Assembly: GCA_942492055.1 (NCBI GenBank)
Contig: CALODP010000014.1
Location: 86,544-150,543, forward strand
Reading direction: 5' to 3'
Length of the DNA: 64,000 nt
Source of the DNA: CALODP01 sp942492055
GTDB taxonomy: Bacteria; Bacteroidota; Ignavibacteria; Ignavibacteriales; Melioribacteraceae
Positions 44,521 to 53,841 of this stretch are shown here, in pieces (within the stretch, counting starts at the first letter, position 1; each line of letters starts with the position of its first letter). Both the position numbers and the translations under genes were made by a program. Under the pieces are notes generated by a model. That model was not told where the DNA came from. It saw only the letters and a list, made by a program, of their open reading frames with translations, and searched no databases.

Positions 44521-47345
44521 TATTTAACCCCACTTTCTTTTCCATACTTCCATATCTTAGGATGTACACCTCTAAACTTATCTTTTATAGCAATATAACC
44601 ACTACCACTTATTGAAATTGCGTCTTCACCTAATGGCGTAGAATCAGGAGCGGGTGGTAATGTTTTGAATGTTCTTATACTACCATTGCCTATACCACTT
44701 TCTGTATACAGAACAAACCAAGTGTTATAGTCCCTCCCACCACCTTGGGTAAAAGCTAAAGAGTCTTGTATAAACCTAACTCTTTCCTCTGTAATCGGAG
44801 ACTCAAAATTAACTCCAAGCCCAGTAATATAATCTTCAGGAACTTTATCACTACCTAAACCAGTCTTATATATCTCTGCTCCGAAGTGCATATATTTAAG
44901 CTTCCAAGTTTGAGGAACATATCCTTCTGCAGAAGATAGGTTCCCATACTCAAGATATACAAGTGAATCTACACCGTTCAGAAGATCGTCAACATAGATG
45001 ATATTATTAAAATCATAATACTTATAATTACCCCATATAAAAGGAAGACTCCCTGCATAGCCATAACTTTCAAGGAGTGAAGCGAATGGTGCTGGCTCGG
45101 CATCTAATAAACTTCCATTCTCATAAATCCACCGAAGTTCAGTAGAGGTTGTAAAAGAGGCTATCTGAAGTGAAAGAGGAACTGGTGAATCAATATTAAA
45201 GGATGTGCTAGTAGAAATAATTTCGTCTCTTCTTGTCCATATCACTTTTATACCGGTTGTATTCATAACAGCCCATCCACAACTTGGGTCATAATAAAAT
45301 CCTCTTACGTAAGGATTTGATTCCGTAATAGGAGTATAACATATACCACCGCCATGCCAAACTCGTACTTCTGATACATCTGCGTCTGGAAGTATATAAA
45401 TAGATGTATCTCTATTTTCTAAAACTCGGAAGTATATAGAATCTGCTTTTGATATATTAGCTACCTTCCACACCACGACAGTTGTATCGAAATACCCTGT
45501 GCTTGTAATGCCCCACTCTTGAACAGACTCACCCCAACCCAAGCTTGAGTCTTCTGAAAAAAACAAAGAAACAGAATCTATATCATGCGACTCTATAGTA
45601 ATAAATATATTAGTGGAGTCACTAGGTCTAAAAGTAGTAGTGGTTGGACTTACACTTAATATTTCTAAAAGCTTATTTTCAAAGTTATTGAATATTAAAA
45701 CGTCTGTAGCTTCTACTCCAAAATAACGAACAATGTCTAACGTTAAAGTGTGAGTGCCTGGAGATAAAGTATCAGGCGATATAAAGTCGTAAAAAGAATT
45801 ATACCCTACACCTACAAGTTGGTATAAAGTATCTATTGGAGTTGTATCCAAACTTACAATAATCGTATCATTTATAGCGTCTCCTTCATTAACAGTAAAA
45901 AGAACTCTAGTTGTATCTCCTTGGAACAAAGGAATATTGTCGAGAGGTTCTGTTATTACTATCTCTTTAGGTATTTCAAAAACGAAGTTCGTAATCCACA
46001 TTTTACTTGTAATATCTGTATTAAAGGGTAGTTCTTCATAAAAGCCACCAGTTCCAAACCTTCTAGCTAAAAGAAGTTTTCCATTATAATATTCTACAGT
46101 ATTCCAAAAGCCAATATCATCCCCAATCTCTGTTCCTATGTTAGGAATATCTAATGTATCCACCCTAAGACTAACTCTATTATATAATAGTCCTTGTGCT
46201 TCTGTACCCCCATCATTTTCATTAAAATCTTGATAAATTATTAAAAGTAATTTATTTGAGTAAGGATAAAAGGCAGACGGCTGTAAACCGTCACTTCGTG
46301 TAGGAAGTGTCACTTCATTAACTTGAACTTCATTACTACTAATAGGGAACAATTGGAAAAGCCTATGCTCATCCTTAGGGTAAGAATAAGCACTAAAATA
46401 TATCTGACCATCTACATTATAAGTTTTGGTTATAATACTAAGACTATCACCAATAAGATTCGGGTCTGTTGCAGATGTCCACTGAAGATCTCCTGGTGTT
46501 ACATCCCCAACACCATAAAGAATACTATCTGCTTCAGTACCATAATAATGCCTTGCAAATAAATTATGCCTTAACCCACCGCCATGAGAATCTGTATAAA
46601 ATCCAAGGTAGATTTTTTCTTGATTTCCTATTCCATCAAACATTCTGTAAGCTACCTCTACATTATCAAGCTTCCCTACTGCTGCTGGATTTGTTTGATC
46701 TGCATATTTAATTCGCTTCCATTGATTGCTATTTATATTATAAACTATCCAATTAGCTTCAGAAATATAGTCAACTCCAACACTTACTGCTCGTTGTAAT
46801 GGGAAGATCATTAATGAGTCACCTTTAATATAGGCTGATTCAGCAAAAAGGGTATGTGACCAACCATAACAAATATTACTTGGTGAGTATGTGATATTGC
46901 CTGCTGGAACTTGACCAAACTCTAGCTTAATACGAGAGAACTCATTGAAGCCACCATACTGGTCTAAACTTATAAGTATTGCTAGAGAATCTTGTTTAAT
47001 AACTTGCATAATTTTCCCAGCGGGATTACTACCGAAATAAACATCACTAGGATTAAAGCTAATAGCAGTCTGCCATTCAGTATCGTATGGGAAGTTCCTT
47101 TGATACTGAACATCAGCTAATGGCTTATCAAAATCTACATTTAACATTGGGAAAACTTCAATACCACCCGATAAAGTGGAACTTAAAGCATTCGTCCAAA
47201 TACTATCTCTCCAAAACATAATAGGAAGATTTATTCCTGAAGATGAACCACGCTCTATATATTTCCAGTCTGTGTCTATCTTCGCTTGACTGAACAATTC
47301 AAATGTTAATAGCAAAAATAATATTAAAAATTTCCTGAACCCCAT
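44520..47345 (-). CDS. large exported beta-rich phage protein with signal peptide
   Basis: A 941-residue protein with a signal peptide (LILFLLLTFELFSQA). Residues about 25-440 are beta-rich with repeated propeller-like units (Trp/Asp/Ser-rich strands), about 450-650 look like two Ig-like domains (ITEPLDNIPLFQGDTTRVLF; ILSVSPTTTTFRPSDST), and the rest is again beta. No catalytic motif is seen. It is located among tail and internal protein genes, so a tail fibre or receptor-binding protein is likely, but the export signal raises the alternative of a secreted phage product. A weak promoter lies upstream. Confidence 0.65.
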   Translation of the reverse strand: MGFRKFLILFLLLTFELFSQAKIDTDWKYIERGSSSGINLPIMFWRDSIWTNALSSTLSGGIEVFPMLNVDFDKPLADVQYQRNFPYDTEWQTAISFNPSDVYFGSNPAGKIMQVIKQDSLAILISLDQYGGFNEFSRIKLEFGQVPAGNITYSPSNICYGWSHTLFAESAYIKGDSLMIFPLQRAVSVGVDYISEANWIVYNINSNQWKRIKYADQTNPAAVGKLDNVEVAYRMFDGIGNQEKIYLGFYTDSHGGGLRHNLFARHYYGTEADSILYGVGDVTPGDLQWTSATDPNLIGDSLSIITKTYNVDGQIYFSAYSYPKDEHRLFQLFPISSNEVQVNEVTLPTRSDGLQPSAFYPYSNKLLLIIYQDFNENDGGTEAQGLLYNRVSLRVDTLDIPNIGTEIGDDIGFWNTVEYYNGKLLLARRFGTGGFYEELPFNTDITSKMWITNFVFEIPKEIVITEPLDNIPLFQGDTTRVLFTVNEGDAINDTIIVSLDTTPIDTLYQLVGVGYNSFYDFISPDTLSPGTHTLTLDIVRYFGVEATDVLIFNNFENKLLEILSVSPTTTTFRPSDSTNIFITIESHDIDSVSLFFSEDSSLGWGESVQEWGITSTGYFDTTVVVWKVANISKADSIYFRVLENRDTSIYILPDADVSEVRVWHGGGICYTPITESNPYVRGFYYDPSCGWAVMNTTGIKVIWTRRDEIISTSTSFNIDSPVPLSLQIASFTTSTELRWIYENGSLLDAEPAPFASLLESYGYAGSLPFIWGNYKYYDFNNIIYVDDLLNGVDSLVYLEYGNLSSAEGYVPQTWKLKYMHFGAEIYKTGLGSDKVPEDYITGLGVNFESPITEERVRFIQDSLAFTQGGGRDYNTWFVLYTESGIGNGSIRTFKTLPPAPDSTPLGEDAISISGSGYIAIKDKFRGVHPKIWKYGKESGVK

Positions 47346-47374
47346 TTCAAAACCTCAATTTAATTGATGTCTTA

Positions 47375-47389
47375 AGACCTCTAAGGTCT
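47375..47389 (-). other. short hairpin in the 5' leader of the 941-residue protein gene
   Basis: AGACCT pairs with AGGTCT around a CTA loop, directly downstream of the candidate promoter at 47390-47418 and about 30 bases before the start codon. It could stabilise the mRNA or affect translation. Confidence 0.35.
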
Positions 47390-47418
47390 AATCTAATCAA
47401 TTTTTATACATGATTCAA
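47390..47418 (-). promoter_or_regulatory. weaker sigma70-type promoter within late operon
   Basis: Read leftwards: TTGAAT at 47418-47413, a 17-base spacer and TAGATT at 47395-47390. It lies in one of the longest gaps of the late operon (129 bases). Confidence 0.4.
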
Positions 47419-47474
47419 TAAAATATATAGCTAAAATTAAAATGCCATTAGAACGGCTAAGGTTAATTCAAAAA

Positions 47475-48746
47475 CTACCTTATTTGGGTTATAGCTAAGT
47501 TGCAATGCTTAAGGGTAATATCATTATTATTCCCTATATTAATCACCCAAGCTGTAACAACATCATTAGCATTAGCGGTAAAGTGAGTGCTAAAACCAGT
47601 TCCACCTTTATCTGATGATGAAGTTTTACGACCACCTTTAGAGTTAGGGATAGCAGTTCCATTTACTTTTAGATAAAAATTATAATCATCACCAGTGCCA
47701 CCTTCAAATGTAATATGGAAATCGGCTTCATATATGCCTTTTCTATCCAAATAAAGACTATCACCTGATTCTGTTATTCCGTGATTTGTAGTAGAGTTAA
47801 TAACAAAGATATCAGACCCTCCAGTTATTCTGCTTTCTACTCCAGAAGTTAAAGCTATTACTTGGCTAAGATCAGAAAATTCTGCTATTATTCTTGCATC
47901 TACTGGATTAAATGGATCGGGAGAAACAAATATAGTCCCTTCAGAAACACTTGATTTTCCTACTCTTCCCACTCTTAAAGCATGATTAGGTGCTGTTGGC
48001 GGGACATCTGTTACTCCGCCACCTACAGCTAGGTATAAATTATCTCCAGGGGAATAACCGCTTGTATTTTGACCTCTTATAATTCCACCTGGCATAGTCA
48101 CATATCCAATACTTCCATTTTCAATACTGTGAGTTGCAAAGCCTATAACTCTTGCTGATTCTTCACTAGTGCTAACAGCGTCTGCTTTTATTATATTAAA
48201 TAAGTCTCCAGTAACGCCATCTAAATAAACAGGCGTTCCATCAGGGATAAGAGCACCACTAGCATTATAAAACCTTTGTACTGGCTCTCGCCCTATTTCT
48301 TGAGTAAAGTCCTCTTCCTCATAATAAGCTATAAAGGCATGTTTTGATGAATCGTATTGCAGTCTACCTTCTTGATGTGGTAATAAAGCTTGAGAAGTAT
48401 TAAAGTCTATATGTCCTGCCGAGTCTGCTGATACAGTTATTGTTGCATTTGCTACTACACTATCTACAAAAGAGTTAGAAAATCTTAAAGTGTCATCCTG
48501 TATTACAAGTTGGGTAGTATCGGTGAAAACTACTAAAGCGTTAAGTAGGCTATCAACCATCTTCCAATTCAAGTTCTTATATCCACCTGGATTACTTAAT
48601 AATTCAGCAATAAAGAACTTATAGTAAGTTGTAGAATCGACAGGCTGATCCCACCCTTGTGTGTCATAAGGTGTTTCTGTACTGCCTATGTTTTGTGAAA
48701 AGGCTATAGACGATACAAATGTCAATATAAGTAATATCTTCTTCAT
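47475..48746 (-). CDS. tail-fibre-like protein with signal peptide and C1q/TNF-like tip
   Basis: A 423-residue protein with a signal peptide (ILLILTFVSSIAFSQN). The middle (residues about 140-270) has the compact beta pattern often seen in phage fibre shafts (RFYNASGALIPDGTPVYLDG). The C-terminal 130 residues resemble a C1q/TNF-like jelly roll (GIYEADFHITFEGG; FYLKVNGTAIPNS; FSTHFTANANDVVTAWV), which commonly ends trimeric fibres. It probably mediates contact with the host surface. Confidence 0.65.
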   Translation of the reverse strand: MKKILLILTFVSSIAFSQNIGSTETPYDTQGWDQPVDSTTYYKFFIAELLSNPGGYKNLNWKMVDSLLNALVVFTDTTQLVIQDDTLRFSNSFVDSVVANATITVSADSAGHIDFNTSQALLPHQEGRLQYDSSKHAFIAYYEEEDFTQEIGREPVQRFYNASGALIPDGTPVYLDGVTGDLFNIIKADAVSTSEESARVIGFATHSIENGSIGYVTMPGGIIRGQNTSGYSPGDNLYLAVGGGVTDVPPTAPNHALRVGRVGKSSVSEGTIFVSPDPFNPVDARIIAEFSDLSQVIALTSGVESRITGGSDIFVINSTTNHGITESGDSLYLDRKGIYEADFHITFEGGTGDDYNFYLKVNGTAIPNSKGGRKTSSSDKGGTGFSTHFTANANDVVTAWVINIGNNNDITLKHCNLAITQIR

Positions 48747-51238
48747 TAGAATTTTCCTTCTTTTAATCCTTCTGATTGACCAAAACCCTCTACAGCTTTA
48801 GCAGGCATTGTTGGTGATTGCTTTGGTAGAGAGTAAGTATAAAAAAACTCTTTTAATTTTGCTGCTGTTGCAGGTATCCTTATCTTAAACCTTATCTTTC
48901 CATATCTAATTAGTAACGGAGATAATAAGCTATGCAAGCTTAGATTACATGAGTATAATATCTCTTCGCTGTTGATTATACTATCATCAGCTATTATAGT
49001 AAGACCTGCATAACCGCCTGATGGATCTTTCCAAGCTAGTCCAACTTCTTGCAATATTTTATGCTGTATCTCTAACGAAGGATTAGAATAACCTCTTTCG
49101 TCTATATCAAACCCTAAGTTATCATGTAACTCTAGCGTAGCTTCTAAGCGTGTACCTGAACTGCTCCTAATCCAATATACCTTATTGTCATTACCTAAAA
49201 CATAAGGTTCATTATCTTTCATTCCAACAAACGACTTCATACTAAAGTCATACCTATAATTTTTCCAAGCGTCTTTACCTATCTCGTATATTATAACTTC
49301 ATTACCTAGTTGCATCCAATATTCATCTGTCTCTTTATTATAAAAAGCTACACAATCTTCCTTATTGCCTTGAGATATACCTTTCCAGTAATTCTTGAAC
49401 TTAACTGCTGTTACATCTTTAGGGACTCTTCTACCACCACCATAAGCAAAAACTCCATGCTCGTTGTTCCACATAAGGAAACTTGCAGTAGGACTTCCAT
49501 CTGCATCTTTAGTTAAAGACTTTTGGGTAATGATACCTTGGCTACCATTGATAGCTTTCACTTGTCTAAATGGAGAGCCACCTACAGACACTTGTACAGT
49601 ATATACATAAGATTTATCTTTTGCAAGTATTAATAATTCGTCTAATGGAGTAACTACCAAAGCTCTATTAACTGAACTTGTCCCAAAAGTAATAAATCCA
49701 AATCCTATGTCTTCGTTATAGGGGAAGCTATCGGGCTGGGGGAGACCAGAACCAGCGATGTGCGACATGTACACCTTCTCATCATTAGATACATAGTACG
49801 CTCTTCCCCTATAAAATACTTCATCCGTAATAATTCTTTCATTATCTACTCTAACCGTAGAGCCAAGACCGTAATTAAAGTTCAATGTCTCTGATGTTTC
49901 ATTAAGCTTATACATAGAAGTTAATACTCCAGCATCTTCTACATTATTACCTTTCAAAACAATTGAATGCCCTAATGTATATAAGCTTGAGCCACTTGCT
50001 AGTTGATAAATTTCATAAGCTATTATTCTCCAATCTATCTCTTTTACTAGCAATGAGAAGTTTTCAGGGTCTAAGTTCGATCCAGCGAATAATAACGATC
50101 TTTGCTTGTCTACATACTTCGCCACAACTAAATAACCAAGCTGATTTGTTATACTTATATTATCATATCTTATTGAATCGAAATAATAACTAAAGCCAAA
50201 AAAATCATAAGAAATAGCCGCAACACTTATAAATTCAATAGTTACATCTGTACTCACTTCAGTAATATCTATTTCACAATCTAACCAAGTTTCATTTGGA
50301 ATTCCTGCTTCTGGAAATTTAAGGCTGTTATAAAGTCCAACTATACGCTCTTCTGATGTACTTACATTGGTAATCTTTATATAATTTCCTAGAAAACCCC
50401 ATATATCAAAGTCACTAGTTAATAAGAATGAGAACGATATCTTGCCAACTTCAGTGCCTTGGGTTATGGTCATAGAAAAACTTTTCGTCTCACCAAGTGC
50501 CGAAGCAGAGTTGTCTGCTATACCAAAGCTATAAGCCCCACTTTTGAAAAAATCAGCTTTCCTTTCAAAATCAGAAGATGATAAGTTATATAGATAAGTT
50601 ATGTCTTCAAAGTCTTCAACAATTCCAGGAGTAGATGTGACAGACAAGACGTTTGTGATATTGCTCCACCCTAACCACCTTGGGCAAAGATACCATCCAG
50701 CTTGACGGATAAGAGTTGGTGCCCATTCTACTTCGTCTAAGTAAACTAAAGTTAAATTAGCTACTATAGTCTTATCTAAGAAGTTATATGTTAAGTTATT
50801 ATTCAAGTTTATCTTAAGCTGATCGTTAACAAGGTTATAATTAATATTGCTAGGACGACCACTCCAACTTACATTGCTATTTTGCTCGTCAACATTAAGT
50901 TCTATTGCTGAATTTATTTCATCCCCTTCTTGAACATATAGCTTGATATTAGGAACTGAACCACCTTTATATAAAACAAAGAACCAACAATGACCTCTAT
51001 CTTTATGCCAGAAATACTTAACAGACTCTAAGCTATACCCGTTGGTTATATCATTAGTGACAAGAGTAGGATTAACCCTTAAGAATGGCTTCCTTGCATT
51101 TTCAATAAAGCCATTGTTAAAGTCTACGTTAATAGCAGTTCTTAATGATTTAAAGTCTGCGTCTATTCCATCAACATCACTTGGCGGAATCCATTCTACA
51201 AATTCTCTATGTCTTATTGGTACGTGGAATCCAGGCAT
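48746..51238 (-). CDS. nozzle/tail tubular protein B-like structural protein (putative)
   Basis: An 830-residue beta-rich protein with an N-terminal segment (IDADFKSLRTAINVDFNNGFIENARKP; cut here into shorter readable parts: DADFKSLRTAIN, VDFNNGF, IENARKP) typical of T7 gp12-like nozzle proteins, and many aromatic-rich strands throughout. Its size (T7 gp12 is 794 residues) and its place directly after the adaptor-like proteins support the assignment. No enzymatic motif is seen. Confidence 0.5.
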   Translation of the reverse strand: MPGFHVPIRHREFVEWIPPSDVDGIDADFKSLRTAINVDFNNGFIENARKPFLRVNPTLVTNDITNGYSLESVKYFWHKDRGHCWFFVLYKGGSVPNIKLYVQEGDEINSAIELNVDEQNSNVSWSGRPSNINYNLVNDQLKINLNNNLTYNFLDKTIVANLTLVYLDEVEWAPTLIRQAGWYLCPRWLGWSNITNVLSVTSTPGIVEDFEDITYLYNLSSSDFERKADFFKSGAYSFGIADNSASALGETKSFSMTITQGTEVGKISFSFLLTSDFDIWGFLGNYIKITNVSTSEERIVGLYNSLKFPEAGIPNETWLDCEIDITEVSTDVTIEFISVAAISYDFFGFSYYFDSIRYDNISITNQLGYLVVAKYVDKQRSLLFAGSNLDPENFSLLVKEIDWRIIAYEIYQLASGSSLYTLGHSIVLKGNNVEDAGVLTSMYKLNETSETLNFNYGLGSTVRVDNERIITDEVFYRGRAYYVSNDEKVYMSHIAGSGLPQPDSFPYNEDIGFGFITFGTSSVNRALVVTPLDELLILAKDKSYVYTVQVSVGGSPFRQVKAINGSQGIITQKSLTKDADGSPTASFLMWNNEHGVFAYGGGRRVPKDVTAVKFKNYWKGISQGNKEDCVAFYNKETDEYWMQLGNEVIIYEIGKDAWKNYRYDFSMKSFVGMKDNEPYVLGNDNKVYWIRSSSGTRLEATLELHDNLGFDIDERGYSNPSLEIQHKILQEVGLAWKDPSGGYAGLTIIADDSIINSEEILYSCNLSLHSLLSPLLIRYGKIRFKIRIPATAAKLKEFFYTYSLPKQSPTMPAKAVEGFGQSEGLKEGKF

Positions 51239-52389
51239 TATATAAGCTCCATTCTAGTATCTGAAAACATATCAAAAGGTCTAATCTGTGGAGTGTCTGC
51301 CTCCTTCATTGTCCACCTTATAAACTCTGCCATATTTCTATCATATGAAGCTTTATAATCCTTAGAAGCTGTCCTAATTGCTATTAACATAGCTTCTGAC
51401 ATCTTATCGCCTATCTCTAACAATTTTCTTCTTAAACCTCTTATACATGCACCATCTACTAATATATCAGAGAAAAGTTCGTTAATTTCTAAGTCTTTAT
51501 CCTTTGTTTGTATAGTAGGGATGTAAGTATAGTATACTTCAACTAAGCCATCAAACTTAGGTTTAAAGTATAGTCTAACCTGATCGCCTAAGTATTCAAA
51601 GTAAAAGCCCATCATTCCATCGTAGTCTAAGTTTTCATCAGTACGATAGTATGTCTTGACATCTTCAGCGTCGAAGCTTAAAGTTTGACCTGATGTTAAG
51701 CTAGAGATATTCGGATTCCAATTAAAGTATTCTTCAGGTGTCATTTCCTTTGATATATAACGAGTCTCTGCACCTTCTGTAAACTTCACCTCTAATGGGA
51801 TGAAAAAGTCTGATGGCATTTGAATATATGTCTGAACTGATTTAATACTTAGACCATCGATATAAGCATCTGTCCATCCTGTAGGAACAGTCAACAATAT
51901 TTCCAAACGTAAACCCTGAATCTCAATCCCTGGGGCATGAGAGAACGTTGTTAGAGCCGTATCGGTCAATGTGTCTGTAACTGTCCAAATAATTTCATCA
52001 CGATGGTTATAGAGGCTAAGGTTGATTGTAGTTTCGCCTGCACCTAAGACGCTTGCTTTTGCACTATAAGTTATTTCTGTCCAACTTTCAATAGAGGTAA
52101 TAGTAAGCGTACCAGTATTATTCTCTAATACCTTAGCATTACCACTTGTAACGTCATAACCTATATTAGCAATATTACTTTCTAATGTGGCGTCAGCAAA
52201 ATCTTCAGTTAAAGTTGTAATACTTTTAAGAGCTCCTGATCTATAAGCTTTACGTGGAGCTTGTGAACGCCTATACATGTCCCTTAAGGTATCAGCAAAA
52301 TCATATCTTAGCATTTCTATATCCTTAGCTGACTCTTTAGAAATACCAAGGTTATTAAAAGCTCTAATTTCTAATTCTTTATATTTCAA
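51238..52389 (-). CDS. phage neck/tail structural protein, hypothetical
   Basis: A 383-residue protein with a TTG start behind AGGAG. The first 60 residues are helical (RAFNNLGISKESAKDIEML), the next 130 look like a carbohydrate-binding beta sandwich, and the end (residues 280-380) is helical with YYTYIPTIQTKDKDLEIN. The ends look like an adaptor protein interrupted by the beta domain. It overlaps the adaptor-like gene by 11 bases and the nozzle-like gene by one. Confidence 0.5.
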   Translation of the reverse strand: MKYKELEIRAFNNLGISKESAKDIEMLRYDFADTLRDMYRRSQAPRKAYRSGALKSITTLTEDFADATLESNIANIGYDVTSGNAKVLENNTGTLTITSIESWTEITYSAKASVLGAGETTINLSLYNHRDEIIWTVTDTLTDTALTTFSHAPGIEIQGLRLEILLTVPTGWTDAYIDGLSIKSVQTYIQMPSDFFIPLEVKFTEGAETRYISKEMTPEEYFNWNPNISSLTSGQTLSFDAEDVKTYYRTDENLDYDGMMGFYFEYLGDQVRLYFKPKFDGLVEVYYTYIPTIQTKDKDLEINELFSDILVDGACIRGLRRKLLEIGDKMSEAMLIAIRTASKDYKASYDRNMAEFIRWTMKEADTPQIRPFDMFSDTRMELI

Positions 52390-53077
52390 CGTTTAACTCC
52401 TGCAACTTTAATTGAATTAATTCAGTAATTAACTTTACTTGACCTACGTCATGTTGAACTGCACTTGCCTCCCGCTCTACATAGTCAAGTATTAAATCGT
52501 CTATACCTACAAATGGAAGATCTATTGTAGACGCTTTTGTATAAATAGCTTCTAGCCCTGCATGGACTATAAGCTGGATATTCTTCTCTTCTGAAGGTAT
52601 CGGAAGAACTACAACAACTACTTTATTATTCTCAGGATCATATAGGTAAGTAAATCTTCTATCAGTACTAACTATCTCGCTATCGTCACCTACTGTTGCT
52701 AACCTATCCCTTATAGAGAAAAACTCTTCAGGGTCTGCATATGTATAAATAGCTTCTGATTCACCTATTTCTTGTATCCTTATTACAGTATATAAAACAT
52801 CATTAAAGCTAGGGATATTAACAATCCCATATCCAGAAGAGGCAGTAATAGTGCCTGAAGGTAATTGAACTTGTAGTCCTTGATTAAGATAATTTACAAG
52901 CTTCCTAGAACGTAAAGTTCTAGTTAATTCTTCAACTGATCTTCTGCAGATTTTTTCAAGTTGATCTGCTGACCATCTTATGCCATCTGTAACAGCATTC
53001 GTTATTAAAGAACCCGAGGGGGTTCTTAGGTCATGTAACCTTCCCCTCGAGTCTATCATAAGTTCATTAAATTTCAT
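52379..53077 (-). CDS. head-tail adaptor-like protein (T7 gp11-like)
   Basis: A 232-residue protein. A helical N-terminal half (SADQLEKICRRSVEELTRTL), a beta insertion and a final helix with FVGIDDLILDYVEREASAV fit the helix-bundle adaptors that ring the portal in podoviruses. The position after capsid genes and before the nozzle-like gene agrees. Confidence 0.6.
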   Translation of the reverse strand: MKFNELMIDSRGRLHDLRTPSGSLITNAVTDGIRWSADQLEKICRRSVEELTRTLRSRKLVNYLNQGLQVQLPSGTITASSGYGIVNIPSFNDVLYTVIRIQEIGESEAIYTYADPEEFFSIRDRLATVGDDSEIVSTDRRFTYLYDPENNKVVVVVLPIPSEEKNIQLIVHAGLEAIYTKASTIDLPFVGIDDLILDYVEREASAVQHDVGQVKLITELIQLKLQELNVEI

Positions 53078-53085
53078 CTTATTCC

Positions 53086-53400
53086 TTATGGATTATAGAT
53101 AATTAGAACTTGCAAATCTGTAGTAGCAGAACTAATAGTGATCTTTCTACCATTAGTACTTGCAGCTTCCGCATAAGCTTTAACTGCTCCAGTATTTGTT
53201 AAAACTGAAGCATATCTAATCTTATCGGTATGCTGTATATCAATAACTACATCATCGCCAGATATGAAGTCTGTACCCACTGCAAGTTTCTTAGAATAGA
53301 TACCAACACCTTCTTGGAATGGAAAGACCGGATCAGGCTTTGAGATTAAAGTTCCTTCAGGGTCTTGTACATGTCCTGCCTCTATTGTTACTGTAGACAT
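53086..53400 (-). CDS. small capsid-associated protein, paralogue of neighbour
   Basis: A 104-residue beta-rich protein. The C-terminal half (ASVLTNTGAVKAYAEAASTNGRKITIS and then VLIIYNP, read in parts) resembles that of the 120-residue neighbour, suggesting duplication. Position after the major capsid gene suggests a decoration or stabilising protein. Confidence 0.55.
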   Translation of the reverse strand: MSTVTIEAGHVQDPEGTLISKPDPVFPFQEGVGIYSKKLAVGTDFISGDDVVIDIQHTDKIRYASVLTNTGAVKAYAEAASTNGRKITISSATTDLQVLIIYNP

Positions 53401-53411
53401 TTAATACCCCC

Positions 53412-53774
53412 TTAAGAATATGCTTTTGGAGTTATCTTGCCATAGATTAGAACTTTTGTTGTAGCAGGCAAGTTTAATGTAGACGAACCACTATTACTAT
53501 GGATGGTGATAGTAAGTTTCCCAGCAGTACTAGCGTGTGTAGCTACGCTTGCTCCTAAGATCTCGTTATCAGCACCAATAGTATCAAGTAATACACAGCC
53601 ATACACAGTACCAAGACCTTTACCAAAAAGGCTATCTACATCAACGGCAACAATACCAGCTACCATTGCACCAGGATCGATTTCTTCCAACTGCATTAGT
53701 ACTTGTGATGAACCTCTTGAGTTAGGATCTTTACTTGTGTCAGGCATAGGGAAATAATTCTTTTCAGTAATCAT
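53412..53774 (-). CDS. small capsid-associated protein, decoration candidate
   Basis: A 120-residue beta-rich protein. The pattern ASVATHASTAGKLTITIHS with a final KVLIYGKI mirrors that of the neighbouring 104-residue protein. It lies directly downstream of the major capsid gene and its terminator hairpin; a head decoration role is likely from place and composition. Confidence 0.55.
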   Translation of the reverse strand: MITEKNYFPMPDTSKDPNSRGSSQVLMQLEEIDPGAMVAGIVAVDVDSLFGKGLGTVYGCVLLDTIGADNEILGASVATHASTAGKLTITIHSNSGSSTLNLPATTKVLIYGKITPKAYS

Positions 53775-53815
53775 CTTATATTTCTCTCTATCTTAATTAA
53801 AAAAAATACTTTTAT

Positions 53816-53841
53816 AAAAACTGCCGCTTAGTTAGCGGCAG
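53816..53841 (-). terminator. hairpin terminator overlapping the capsid gene's stop codon
   Basis: Read leftwards, CTGCCGCT and AGCGGCAG pair around the loop AACTA, followed by TTTTT. The stop codon of the major capsid gene is inside the hairpin. It may reduce readthrough so that capsid mRNA exceeds downstream message. Confidence 0.7.
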
